A model generated the notes under the pieces. The model worked only from the letters and a program-made list of their open reading frames with translations, was not told the DNA's origin and made no database searches. 34,898 bases of DNA from Conidiobolus incongruus B7586 (Eukaryota; Entomophthoromycota; Entomophthoromycetes; Entomophthorales; Conidiobolaceae), in NCBI GenBank assembly GCA_000697335.1, contig JNEM01008304.1, positions 1-34,898 of the forward strand. The letters are read 5' to 3'. Positions 10,761-22,440 of the stretch are shown piece after piece (positions within the stretch are counted from its first letter, which is position 1; the number at the start of each line of letters is the position of its first letter). A program made the position numbers and the translations under genes.

Positions 10761-13700
10761 AAAATTTTCTTACAGGTCTTAATTAATATTTATTTTTAAA
10801 ATAAAAAATTTTAAATTACATAAAAGCATTTTAGTTTTATAATATTATTACAAATACGAAATTTCATATCAAAATTTTATGATGACAAGCAAAATATCAT
10901 TCATATCGAGTCATAAAATTATATATAATCAATGCGGTGTAAAAAATCTTCAAATAAAACGAAATATATTATTCAATAATAAAAATTGTTCATAATAAAT
11001 TTATATGTTGGTTTACTGTCAAATTACCAAATATTTTGATAAACCCGGTTACTTGAAAATTACATTATATATCACACTATTATACAGAAAATTGCAATAT
11101 AAGTATTTTGCATATATGTTTTTTCCCAGTAATGCGATAAACCTATAATATTATATTTAAGCATTATATTTTCAAACATTGAAATTTAATTGAAAGATTA
11201 GAAAATTATTTTTTTAAGAATATATACCAGAAAGGAGTTTATTGAACTGAGTTAAATTTCAAAATATATAAATATAATTTAAATATTATAGTAAATTCGA
11301 CACTGGGTCTTATATTTATTAAACAGATTGGCTGATTTAACACTTAGGAGTAGTTTTGAAGCTATATGGTTATTACGAAATATCAAATAAGCTCCAAATA
11401 ATTCATTATTCATATTTTTCGACATAATTATAATATCATTTTTTAATAATTTTTAATATTTTGAATTTGAATATTTGATAGAGAAAAATTTGTGATACCG
11501 AATTATTTTAAATTCTATTACTTTAATGCTATTTTATATTAATTTATATTCACAATAACATTAAACATTAACAATGTGGTGTAATTTTCATTAGATTATT
11601 CATAATATATTAACTTATGCTGTTGATGTATATTAATTGGTAACTTTCTCTAATAAAAATAAACCTCGATAAATTCGAATCGATTTCAATATAAATGCAA
11701 TCTTCATGTTAATCGCTGTATATTAAATACATATATATTTCACCAAAATAAAATTACTACTAATTGATAAGATTTAATTATTATAATAGATTAAATATTT
11801 ACTGTTAGATTCATTTTTAAATATCTGAAAAATCTCAAAACACATGTATTATTTTATGTAGTAACACTATAATACTTTTGTATTATCATATCCTTATAAT
11901 AAAGTATATTATTATTTAATAAATATTATATAGAAAATTGGGAATTATACTATACAATGATATTAATATTTTAAATTTAATTTTGTGGTATATGCTTAAA
12001 CCATAATTTTTTGCAATCAATATCTAATATATTTCTTAATTTTTCTGCTCTACAATGGATATAATATATTATTTAATGCTGACAAACATGATGTAGCACT
12101 ACTTAAATTAAATGAAAAATAATGTTTCTATATTCTAACTTTATTATAAACAATAAAATTTTGTTTACAAAGTTAATCTTCAAAATATACTACAAATGGC
12201 ATCATATTCCTAAAAAATTGTCATTAAAATGTTTTTTTTAATTTAGCACCTCATCTATTTAAAATCACAATAAAAACTAACATTGAAGTAATTGCTCTCT
12301 TGAGAAAATATATTTATCCTCAAATTCAATTGGTATAGAGATTTAAAATACCTATTGATATAAAATTATATACTTTGTGAATGATTACTGTTCAGTTTAG
12401 TATTCATTGATTATAATGAATTTTTGAAAAATATCTAATAATCCAATTTCAGTAGCTTTATATCTAAAATTTTGTATCATTTTTTATCAAGATGAATTTG
12501 TAAACTTGTGGAAATGATTATGACATTACAGGTTATAAATGCAATATTTGGATATTAGCTTTATTATAAATGACTATTTAAATAAATATATTTTCTTTTT
12601 AACTTGGACAGATTTCTATTATGGATTTTTGTAAGATTTTAAATAGTTGACCAAAAGAATAGGTGAGCTCTAAGAATCAAACATTTAACTTTAGTTAAAA
12701 TATCCAAGATAATAATTATTATAAATCACTGATTATTAAATATAGTTTTCGTATACTACTCCAATTACATAATTACTATCCAAGATAAGTGATCATTATT
12801 TATGAATATAATTACACAAATATATTTTCAATTGGTTTAACTAATTAATAAATTCTATTAATAAATGTTAGCATCTAAATAATTTAAAATAAGTTTTTTA
12901 TTTTTGAGAATTGATATAATTTTATTACTATAGAATTCTAGAAAATTATAGAGCTCATCTGATTGAAATAGCTTAGATTGTAATATATTGGATAATAAAT
13001 CTTAAACAATTTGTATGGTGAATATCAGATATTATGAGATTCCAAAGTGCTACTCTTGACATCATTTCTAGCCTCGGGTTTCTATTCTATAAGGAGGCTT
13101 TACCTTAATTGGCCATTACTTGCGACACATGTTGTAATATTTATCAATCTTAATGACTAAATTCAATGGCTTATTCCAAACACCAATTTAGCCAATAAAC
13201 CCTCAAATACACTTACTTACTATTAGGTAACAACAATAGCCATTACCCCTCACATTACACCATCCGTAATACCTATAAAGAAACTACAATATGAGTTGAT
13301 TTCGTATTAAATATAATTTTTAACGAGATAACTTTAAATGATCTTATATTTTCTAAAAGGTGTAAATAAAAAATTAGTCTTCAAATATTCATATAAATCA
13401 TTATACATTTATAGCAATTTTAATTGTATTCCCTTAATAAATAAATATAAACTATTATAAATATCAAACATTAGATATATCAATTGAATTTAATCATCTA
13501 GATAGTTTGTTCCACGATATCCACTATGAAATTTCTCAAGTTCAAGTTTATGGAAAATAAAATTTTTTAACTATTGGTACAAAAAATTTAAGCAAAACCA
13601 AATTATAACTCAGGAATTATCATCCTCAACTGAGTTAATTTATCTGATGCTTTGATTTGAAAGCATTTACTTTTATTAAACTGCTACAAATACTACGAAT

Positions 13701-14039
13701 AATTATTACCATATTGGTTGTCTTCAGATTTTGATCTTTGATGATTATAGTAATATTTGGATAGATATGTTTTATTGTGGTAAAATAGTGAACTTGAGTA
13801 AATTTTAATAATGTTGTCGCTATAGCCGATTTCTAGGTGGAAATTCGAGTTAGTGTATCAAGTCGATTACTCTGGAAAATGACATAAATTCATATTAAAG
13901 TCACTATGGGGATTGGATTCAAATAAAATCATATTTATATTCATATTGATTAATGTTATCGTTTAAAATATTTTGTAGTTTATTTAATTAATTTTTGATT
14001 ATTATTTTCAATAAGATTTTAAATATAGAATCTTAACTT
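10761..14039. other. AT-rich spacer between transporter gene and its broken paralogue
   Basis: 3.3 kb without a supported gene. It is almost uniformly AT-rich except for a G+C-richer patch at about 13030-13310. That patch has no open frame of useful length on either strand, and its nature is unknown. Confidence 0.5.
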
Positions 14040-15586
14040 TTGGTGACTGTGGTTGAAGTTAAGAAGTTACCGAGTACAATACCTCAAGATTTAAATGTGA
14101 ATCAAAGTGCTGTAGAACCCATACAACTCTTTAACAAACGAATATTTACGATAATCATTGAAATTTTCTTAAGTATTTTCTTTGCAGCTATTGACCAGAC
14201 CATCTTTTCCACGGCTAATGAAGTGATTACGGAAGATTTTAATGGTTAAGATTCCCTCTCATGGGTTGCTACGTTGTATATTATGACCATTGTAGTGTAA
14301 TCTCCTCTCCATTGTAAACTTTCGGATATCTTTGGCAGGAAAATCTCTATGCTCTTTTCTTTCTTCTCTTTTTCTGTTTGTAGCTTGGGATGTGTATTGG
14401 TTTAGCTCTTATTGTAATGCTAATTGTTTTTCGTGCTATTGCAGGCTTTGATTGTGGCGGTATGATCTCTGTTTTTTTATTATTATATGTGATATCGTCA
14501 AATTGGAACAAAGAGCTATGTGTCTTGGATTAATTAATGTTGGTTTCGCTATCAGTAATATATTAGAACTCATTCTAGGAGGTGCTATCGTTGATTATAT
14601 CATTTGGTGATTTATTTTCTAAATAAATTTACCTGTTATTTCTATTTTAGCAAAAATTGCTTTTTATTGTCCTCGTTTTGAAGTGAAGGATCTTTACTAA
14701 TTAAAATGAATTGATATACTAAGCATTCTTATTCTCAGTATGTCGATTGTTCTCTTGTGCTAAGTACTACATAGTGTGGTAAAGACTATCCTTGGCCTTT
14801 ATACCAAGTATTAATTCCACTATGTTTGACTTTTGTTTCTTTGATCGTTTTTGCTTATATTGAATGCAAGATTGCTCAGGAACCTATTTTACCACCCAAA
14901 ATGTTTAATCATAACGTAATTATATGTTGTATTTTGGATTTGGTATTAGGTCTCAATCAATTTACAATCGTTCAATATCTTCCAGTATGTTATCAAATTC
15001 TTCGTAGCTTTGTCAGCGAATCAAGCTATCAACTGAGCCCATTTTTAGTAATTGTATCAATTGTTGCCAAGATAGCTGGATATGTGGGAAGTAAACTTTA
15101 ATTTTCAGAATTCCTATTTCAATTAGAATAGCCCTTGTGATGGATGGCACTGGTTTGCTTTGAGTGATATTTCCTCCTTTACCCATTTGGTGTATGGTAT
15201 TATTCCCGATTGTCTTAGCAACTAAATTCCGCTTCGGTATACAAAAAATTTTAGTTGGTATTCAGGCTTCTTTCGCATCAGATTATTTTGCCATTTCACC
15301 TAATATTTTCAATTTTACATTTAATGTTGGTGCTACTATTGGTTTAACTTTTTCTGACGTTATTGTTGATAATATCTTAGTCGATTTCCCATATTTGATT
15401 GGAAGTGGCGGTCACGAAGCAGTTGAAATTACTCTACCAATCCCTGTTGATGCTCAAATTGCATATTATGGTGCTTTGAGAGGGATATTTTACTTTTTGC
15501 TAGGTATCAGTGTATTTGGATTTATACTAAGTTTGCTACTTAAGTATCTATCTTTGCCTGGAATTTCTACAAACCTTGGGCATTAA
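14040..15586 (+). pseudogene. Broken DHA2 MFS transporter paralogue
   Basis: Homology to the intact gene at 9171-10760 runs from about its residue 17 (DIKKIPTTKSQDLEANQ against EVKKLPSTIPQDLNVNQ) to the very C-terminus (same LGH/PGH ending and stop). No ATG remains at the start. In-frame stops occur at 14247 and 14298, several more at about 14600-14780, and again near 15099 and 15160. Single-base frame slips lie near 14400-14420 and 14470-14490. The longest open pieces are 14826-15101 and 15164-15586. Motifs from TM1 (DQTIFSTANEVIT) to the last segment can still be followed. The many lesions together with good remaining similarity indicate an old duplicate that was once functional. Lesions include ordinary indels and transversions, unlike the transition-only decay of the LTR element. 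Confidence 0.92.
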
Positions 15587-16081
15587 AATATTCCAGATAA
15601 TTATTAATTCATATTTAAATAAAATCATACCTACATGATACTTTTGATTTCAAAAACATTCATTTTAAAAAATACTGTAACTTATATCGTAGTTTGAATA
15701 CTTAATATTAATTAAACAAAGTAATATTTTAATATTTAATAGAATGATATAAAAAATAATATAAAAAATTTATTTATATAATTAATTCAATTTATCAATA
15801 AAAATTTTATTATTTTCATATACTAAAAAAAGATTTGTTGATAATATTTCATGAATAATTGATTGCAATGTGAAAAATTTAATAACATAATGGCATTAAA
15901 GGTCTAGAGAAAAAATTTGAAATAATAAAATAGAGGGATGTGGGATATTAAGATGGATAGAATTGAAATTACAATTAGGAATGAAAAATAAATAGAAGAT
16001 ATTAATAAGATGAAAATTTTTAAGAAAAGTGAAAAAAATAACTAATATTTGAGATAGAAAAAAGTTTATATTTACAAATAT
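15587..16081. other. AT-rich spacer
   Basis: About 500 bp of very AT-rich DNA with purine-rich stretches at 15900-16060. No gene or repeat was recognised. Its last five bases (AATAT, 16077-16081) match those that follow the insert at 16397-16401. Confidence 0.5.
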
Positions 16082-16396
16082 TATCCATATCCACTATGAC
16101 ACAGTTCTCAGTGGCATCACCACTGAAATCATGATCTACAGGGAGTTGTCACCAATCCATGACCCACACAACTAGGACTATGCTGTATACTGGTGGATGA
16201 ACCACTAATAAACAGAAATATATTAAGGTAAATAAGTAAGGTTTATTGTAGATATTGAGCACAATAACAAGCTGAAGCTTAGTTATTGTACCAAAGATGG
16301 TATTTATATAGTAATACCAGTATTGAGATGTAAACACATGATATGATTCTATTGGCTGGATGGTAGGAGAAACAGGATCAGATCTCTTACACATCA
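16082..16396 (-). mobile_element. Candidate solo LTR / LTR-like insert next to tRNA-Lys
   Basis: A block of about 315 bp with far higher G+C than its surroundings. On the minus strand it begins TGATGTG, and carries a TATA-like TATAAATA, then AATAAA, in the order expected of an LTR. The right end stops five bases before the tRNA-Lys gene. The flanks share AATAT (16077-16081 and 16397-16401), a weak match in such AT-rich DNA. An alternative LTR boundary is 16160-16396 (237 bp, TGA...TCA ends), with 16082-16159 as an adjoining remnant. A 7-bp stem with a 5-base loop (TCAGTGG 16108-16114, CCACTGA 16120-16126) lies in the left part. It is unrelated to the LTRs at 211-6362. Any reading frame here is short and probably meaningless. 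Confidence 0.45.
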
Positions 16397-16401
16397 AATA
16401 T

Positions 16402-16474
16402 GCCCGGCTAGCTCAATCGGTAGAGCGTGAGACTCTTAATCTCAAGGTTGTGGGTTCGACCCCCACGTTGGGTG
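16402..16474 (+). tRNA. tRNA-Lys (anticodon CUU)
   Basis: A 73-nt cloverleaf without intron. The acceptor stem GCCCGGC pairs with GTTGGGT (with G-U pairs), the D-arm is GCTC/GAGC, the anticodon loop CTCTTAA gives CUU, and the T-arm is GTGGG-TTCGACC-CCCAC, with discriminator G. It closely resembles yeast tRNA-Lys(CUU). A TTTT run about 12 bases downstream can end Pol III transcription. An LTR-like insert ends 5 bp upstream. Confidence 0.95.
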
Positions 16475-16606
16475 ATGTATCGATTTTAATAATACATTTT
16501 GTCATTATTCTCACTATCTTTCAATTCCATCAAGTATAATATCTAACACATCATTTATTGTATTTATAATTTATAATTATTTTTATTAATTTAAAAATAA
16601 AACAAA

Positions 16607-18509
16607 TTATTTCAATTTTTTAGATTCGAATCGTTGGTACTCGGGAGCTTCGTTACTCATATATATAGCAAAAAAGATTAGTGCGACAAGGATGAAAGGG
16701 ACGCCAATGGTGTAGTAGGGATAGTTGTGATAAAAGGAACTCCATTCGTAGTAGGAAGCTCTCATGATGCGCTTGATATCTTGGCCAAAAGTATTGGTGT
16801 GGAGTTCCAATTTACCTTCACGGGCTTCTTGAGCGAATTTGACGATGGCTTTTTGGTTCACAGGGATGTACTTCTTATGAATGTCGGTGTCATAGTAGGA
16901 CGATTCGTTGTAGTTTAGGAATATCACAATGGGGAGAACGGAGGGGTGCACACCGAAGCTGCCTTTAAGTTTTTCGTTCATTCTGCTAGCTGGATACTTA
17001 GCAAATAACATGTCGCCAAATTCTTTTTCGTGATCGGTTTTCAAGGTATGGGCAATGTCTTCGAAATCTTTAGAGGCTTTGACCTGTTTTTCTTCTTTAT
17101 CGTTGTAGATGATCATAAGAACTTCTTTATCAGTCTTGCTGAAAGTGTTTTCCAAATCTCCTTTGACAACTTCTCTGACGAGTGGATGTTGGTTGTCTTT
17201 CATCCAAGCTAATACATCGTCGGCCTTGGTCAAATCACCATCAAAAATTTGAGCTTTCTTATCCTTGACAACGAAAAGAGTAGGTTTATCTTCAAAGAGG
17301 TAATGATTGGTAACTCTGGTGTCTTCAGTGAAGTAAGTGGGAATTCTCAAGTTCAAATTGGTTAATGATCCAAGAACATCAGGATTGGTTTTCAAGAATG
17401 AGCGATCAGAATTGTAAAATACAAAGAATATTTTACTATCTGATTGCTTGCTGGCGATATCGTCTAAATAGGCGTTTTTGGGGGGAGATAAAGCTTCGAG
17501 AGCGGCTTCTTTCAGTTCTTCTAAGCTTCTGGAAGTATAATGTTCCCTATGAGATCCTTGACGAATGAATAAAAGAGAAGGATAGCCTTTAATGCCATAT
17601 TCAAGACATAATGGTTTTTTATCAGCATCGTCACAGTTCAAGGAACCGACATTGACTTGACCTTTGAGCTCTTCACCTAATTTTTCCCAATCAGGAGCTA
17701 AAAAGTGTATATAATATGAATATATATGTTTATATAATTACATGTGTTGATTTACCTAAATTTCTACAATGACCACACCAAGGAGCGTAAAATTTAACAA
17801 ACCAAGGGCCAGATGAAACACTCTGCCAATTCTGTAAGAACACACTGAGTAACTAATACAATAATTACATTTACCTCTTTGAAATTAGCAGCTGTTAATT
17901 CGACAGTCTTGCCCTCGGGATTGGGAACAGGTTCCTGATATTCAGCTTCAGCAGCCTGTTCTTGAACTACAGTACTATCATTAGTAGCTTCAGTCTTAGC
18001 ACTGAACTTTTCAGCTTGAGCCTTTGCAAATTGTTCCAAATCGTCTACTTCCCTATTACCGTTATACTCCTCAATGTATTTTCCATTATGAAAAACATAA
18101 AGAGTGGGATAAGAGTCAATTTCCATATTTTTACAGAGGTCAAAATACTTGCTACAGTGGACTGATGCGAAATTGAAATCGTTTTCCTTACTCCATTCAG
18201 TTAATTGGGAGCTCACAGTTTTCCAATTTGGTGCTAACATTGATGAATGAATTTCAAAGAGCAAATCGAATAATATGAAGTTTTTCACGTTTACCTAGTC
18301 TTTCACACCATTTACAGCCGTCGATATAAAATTTGACGAACCTAAAACATCAATCAATAAAACTTAAATTCAATAATATGGTTGACTTACCAAGTACCAT
18401 GTTGAATAGTATCCAACATATTACCATCGTCAAGCTCAACATTTTCAGCATTTACAAAATGAATCGCTGAAAATAGTGTTAATCGACTTAACCAATTAGT
18501 TATTTTCAT
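16607..18509 (-). CDS. ER membrane-anchored protein disulfide isomerase (EPS1/TMX-like)
   Basis: Five exons on the minus strand: 18509-18391, 18341-18295, 18233-17875, 17831-17756 and 17697-16607. The four GT-AG introns are 49, 61, 43 and 58 nt. Joined: 1692 nt, 563 residues. An N-terminal signal peptide (cleavage near residue 21) leads into a first thioredoxin domain with active site CKWC (49-52). An acidic Ala/Gln/Glu-rich linker (about 115-165) follows, then a second thioredoxin domain with canonical APWCGHC (Cys194, Cys197), redox-inactive thioredoxin-like domains (about 285-500), one membrane span (about 528-547) and a cytosolic tail ending KKLK, a KKXX ER-retrieval signal. The family forms and shuffles disulfides in secretory proteins; yeast Eps1 has the same two-active-site, single-TM, dilysine layout. 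The odd point is the non-standard CKWC, which lacks the usual Gly-His between the cysteines. Assigning it to EPS1 rather than to another membrane PDI is inference. Confidence 0.88.
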
Positions 18510-20014
18510 TATTCAATATATATATATATTATATTTGATTATAAATATTATTATTTCAAATAAAAATATAATGAAATGAAAGTGGAATTTTTATCTTTTT
18601 ATACTGAATTTTGGGGTGAGGACTATTTAGTTGATTTGAAATGAAATTGAGGTCACATGTTTCAAAATTAATGATCAAATTGGTATTAATTTCAATATAT
18701 ACACTTTTTTACAATTTTGCTATAATATTCTATATATATATTCTATCCAAAGAATAATATTTATATCATTTTGATTCTGCTACATTTGATATTATTAGCA
18801 AAGAATCTTTTTAGGTAAATTATTAGATGATTAATATCTTTTACATTTTTTAAAATTAACATTATTGAATCCATTAGTTATGAAAATAATATTTGTAAAG
18901 CTATTACAATGTCTACAAATTGATTAATAGGGTATTATTCTATAACATAATACCTTAATCTAACTATTATTTGGATATTATCTCTTTTTAACTGAGATGC
19001 TCTGTAGAATTTAATCATATGATAACCAATTTTTTGAGGGTTCAAATTTGAAAACAATGTTGAATTTTGATTTTACTATAAAAAATCCTCAAAATGATTT
19101 GAAATTTAAATAAATTTAAAACAATTTTAATGTATCTAAAGAAAAGAATGATTTCTCTGATATTTTATTTTAGTATAATATTGAATATTTAGATGTAATT
19201 CATATTTTAATTGTTATACTGATAAGAATATTTGGATTCGTCAATTCAAAAAAGATTTGGTTTAATGTTATCAAAAAATATAATTCTAATAATTTGGTTA
19301 TCAAGAATATAATTATTATATATTGAATTTTAAAGATAATTGAAAAATTTTGGTTGTTAAATTTCCATATTTATAATAATACAAATTGTATTTAATTTTT
19401 GGAATGAATTGAAGTATTTATTATGAGAAAGCAATTGCAAGTGACTGAATTATATTGAAATTTAATGACAGGATTATTGTTAAACAGAGAAATTGTATTG
19501 TGTTATACAATTATGTTGTAACATATAACTGATATACATCATATATTTTAACCATATTAATTACAATCTAATGATTGAAACCAGTATTTATGTTGTGGAA
19601 AAAATTTCTGCAAATAGAATGATGTAATAAAAGAATCAATGTTGATTGATGTACCTCGGATTAAATTTGAACACAAAGAATGTTAAATCTAAAATAATTC
19701 AACATATTCATGAATTCAAGTAACCTTAGTTTATCCTCCAACTTTGACTAATAAACTAAATGAAATTACCCTATAATATTCTTATATCAATATTTAAAGA
19801 TGTATTTTCATATTAATAGTTCAAGTATCCCATAAATGCAAATAAAATATATAAGTCACATTATTCCTATTTGGTGCATTGAATATCTAAAATATTCGTA
19901 AAATTTAATCTCCTTAACTTTGAATTCATACCATTTAATTAATCAACTACAACAACAAGAACAACAATAATAATATAATATAATATATATAAAATATTAA
20001 ATAAAATAAAGTAA
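18510..20014. other. Divergent AT-rich intergenic region
   Basis: 1.5 kb between the start of the disulfide isomerase gene (minus) and the start of the coiled-coil gene (plus), so it holds both promoters. No further gene, tRNA or clear regulatory consensus was found. Confidence 0.55.
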
Positions 20015-20992
20015 ATGATGTCACAATTTGAAAATTCCAAACCTTCACCATCTCCACAATCTCGTCCATTACCCCATCCTGCACTGTACGAAAGTGTGAG
20101 AAAGAAGGGTCCCTTTGCGAACACTACCACAGCTGCTAGTTTTAATTTGGAGGATTTTAGTCATTCGAACACCACTGCTAGGGCGTCGAGAGAAGCCAGT
20201 CCCAAGTATAATACCTATCGCAATTCTACACACTCTCCAAGTCGTCCTCCCCTCAATTCGGTTTTTTCAGATGTTTCATATATGAACGATTCTTCCAACT
20301 CGTCGATACCACTTCTGCCTTCGAAGCCTCAACCTTCCCCGTTGAGTTTGGTTGAAGAGACATTGGATAATGAGGCCAACTCCAGAAAGAATAGTATTAG
20401 TCTTCCTAACGACTTGACAATGGCTCTATTTCGCATTCAAGAACTCGAAAAACAGGTCAAAGTATCACAAGCTAATAACGATACAATATCCAAGCAGTTA
20501 TCTAAAGCCCAGTTTCATATTAACGAGTTGACCAATGAATTAAACGAACTAAACCTACAAAAAACTGATGCCCTATCCAAGTTGAAATCGGTAACGATTC
20601 GATGCATTCAGGCGGAGAAGAGCAACGAGAGTTTGGATAACAAATTACAGATTTACGAGGAGCGTTTGCGACGTCTCGAACTCGAGAATGAGCGCTTGAC
20701 TGACGAGAACGAGCGTCTCAATCTCGAAGCTTCCAGAAATGCCAAATTGGATAGCGACGATTCGGACAAAACGAGAATGATATCGCCAGAGCAGGAGAGT
20801 CTCAAGCGATTGGTTCAAGAAAGGGCACAGTATTCCAAATATGAATTGGAGCGTATTCTTCAAGAAACGAGTGAATTTATGAACAAATTGATATCTAATT
20901 CAAAAGACTTGAAGAAAATCTGTAGGATTTTAGATAATATTGATATTAATTATACAGATTGTGAAGATTCTACATCTACAACGAAATCTTAA
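20015..20992 (+). CDS. Ser/Pro-rich N-terminus, coiled-coil protein, unrecognised
   Basis: Single-exon gene of 325 residues that I cannot assign to a family. Residues 1-130 are low-complexity, rich in Ser, Pro, Thr and Asn, with many SP sites (possible proline-directed phosphorylation), and look disordered. Residues about 132-245 form a strong heptad-type coiled coil rich in Leu, Glu, Lys and Arg (for example ELENERLTDENERL). A short acidic break SDDSDK follows, then a second helix (about 262-310) and an acidic Ser/Thr tail. There is no membrane segment, signal peptide or catalytic motif. Two ATGs stand in tandem (20015 and 20018); either could be used. The layout is common in cytoskeletal, spindle-pole or scaffold proteins, but that is only a structural analogy. 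Confidence 0.82.
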   Translation: MMSQFENSKPSPSPQSRPLPHPALYESVRKKGPFANTTTAASFNLEDFSHSNTTARASREASPKYNTYRNSTHSPSRPPLNSVFSDVSYMNDSSNSSIPLLPSKPQPSPLSLVEETLDNEANSRKNSISLPNDLTMALFRIQELEKQVKVSQANNDTISKQLSKAQFHINELTNELNELNLQKTDALSKLKSVTIRCIQAEKSNESLDNKLQIYEERLRRLELENERLTDENERLNLEASRNAKLDSDDSDKTRMISPEQESLKRLVQERAQYSKYELERILQETSEFMNKLISNSKDLKKICRILDNIDINYTDCEDSTSTTKS

Positions 20993-21714
20993 TCTCACGC
21001 TATAAATAATCACACTACTATATGTATTTAATTAATTAATGAATACAATCGGAATTTAGCATCATATCAAGTCTACCCTGACATGATGATTTTGTAATTA
21101 CATCTTAGTAAATATTTTATTTTTTGAATTATTGAAATTAATATTATCCTATATTCAATTATAAATATTTATTATCTTATTTCTAAAGTTTTTAATATTT
21201 CTTATTTCGTAATAATAATAAATAAATACTTTATTTCTTTATTTATTATTGATTACATATTAATCCTGTTAATTTATAAGATTGTTAAATATTTATCATT
21301 TAATAAGTTTATAAAAATAATGGAATATTTATTTAAACTGTTACAGGTGTAATATTGATTCAAAATATTTATTTAATTTACTCATATCTGTCATATTAAT
21401 TGTAAAATGTAAATTCAGATTTATATATTATGGTTACAATGAGGAAAATCATATGAAACATATTTGACCTATTAGTTGATTGAACTATTAACAGAAAAGA
21501 AAATTTTGATTAAATGCGATAGAAAAATTTTCAACCAAAGTAGATAATTATATTAAAATAATAAAAGTAATGATAGAAAATAATTAAGGGAATAAAAATT
21601 ATAATAATAGGGAAAACATAAAATTGAGAAAGGTATAAAGAAATTTCCAAATAGGTGACGAAAAATTGATTCATCTTAGAAACTTCATATTGATATCCAA
21701 GTACATAGAGATAT
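20993..21714. other. AT-rich spacer before tRNA-Met
   Basis: About 720 bp with no gene seen: the 3' region of the coiled-coil gene followed by AT-rich DNA up to the tRNA gene. Confidence 0.55.
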
Positions 21715-21787
21715 GCTTCTTTGGCGCAGTTGGCAGCGCGTGAGTCTCATAATCTCGAGGTCGTCGGTTCGAACCCGACAGGGAGCA
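21715..21787 (+). tRNA. tRNA-Met, elongator (anticodon CAU)
   Basis: A 73-nt cloverleaf without intron. The acceptor stem GCTTCTT pairs with AGGGAGC, discriminator A; the D-arm is GCGC/GCGC, the anticodon loop CTCATAA and the T-arm GTCGG-TTCGAAC-CCGAC. The U-U opposition at the base of the anticodon stem is also present in yeast elongator tRNA-Met. It lacks the A1-U72 pair and the three G-C pairs of initiators. It lies 123 bp upstream of the SDHAF3 start codon on the same strand. Confidence 0.95.
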
Positions 21788-21910
21788 TTTCTTATTAAAT
21801 TTAAAAAATATACTTTCTTCTTTTTTCATTCCCATAATACAGTCATTTTATTAATATCATAAAATCATTTTATTTACTGTCTATTTTTGGGTTTATTAGC
21901 AAAAACTAAA

Positions 21911-22270
21911 ATGTCATCATTACAAGGTGTCAAACTCCTGCGATCAATATTTCGTATTCACCGTACTCTACCCAAAGATCTACGATTCCTTGGGGATAAA
22001 TATGTTCTTGAAGAATTCAAACGTCACAAAGATTTACAATTAGGTGATCCATACCTTGAAGGATTCCACCGTCAATGGAATATGTACTTGGTCGAGCTAA
22101 AGCGTCAGCAATTGTTGAATTCAGATGAGGATTGGGGTAAGCCTTTGGGAGAGGAAAAATTGAAGAAATTGGGTGAGGATCAGGTGCATACTTTGTATGA
22201 GTTGTATAGAGAGACTAAAGGTAGAAATGAGGATGCCATTGTTGAAAGTGATCAATCCCATAAGTCTTGA
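21911..22270 (+). CDS. ACN9: Succinate dehydrogenase assembly factor 3 (SDHAF3/Acn9, LYR family)
   Basis: Single-exon gene of 119 residues. It is a mitochondrial matrix protein that helps mature the iron-sulfur subunit of complex II. Family signatures: an N-terminal LLRSIFRIHR helix corresponding to the LYR motif region (residues 9-18), then the diagnostic LPKDLRFLGDKYVLEEFKRH (20-39), which matches the human and yeast proteins closely, a FHRQW segment (about 52-56), and a charged C-terminus. The open frame extends upstream to 21887 from a TTG, but the first ATG at 21911 gives the usual start and length (family about 110-135). The Tyr of the classical L-Y-R is Leu here. The lysine-rich tail is ordinary. 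The presence of this gene implies a working complex II. Confidence 0.93.
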   Translation: MSSLQGVKLLRSIFRIHRTLPKDLRFLGDKYVLEEFKRHKDLQLGDPYLEGFHRQWNMYLVELKRQQLLNSDEDWGKPLGEEKLKKLGEDQVHTLYELYRETKGRNEDAIVESDQSHKS

Positions 22271-22440
22271 TTGTGTATTCGAGATGGTTATACCAGATCG
22301 TCAGGTCATTTAAAGTTGTTTCATTTATAACTTAATTCAAAGCTTATAACGAAAAATTATAATTAAAATTAAAATAATAAAATCAATTGATATTAAATTT
22401 TTTAATATCATATATAAATGAAAAATATATAATTTTAATC

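Noticed and set aside
16149-16397. 82-codon minus-strand open frame
   Set aside because: Lies inside the LTR-like insert, shows no family features, and is better explained as chance openness in G+C-richer non-coding DNA.
21887-21910. Eight extra N-terminal codons for SDHAF3 from a TTG start
   Set aside because: The ATG at 21911 matches family length, and non-AUG starts are rare in nuclear genes.
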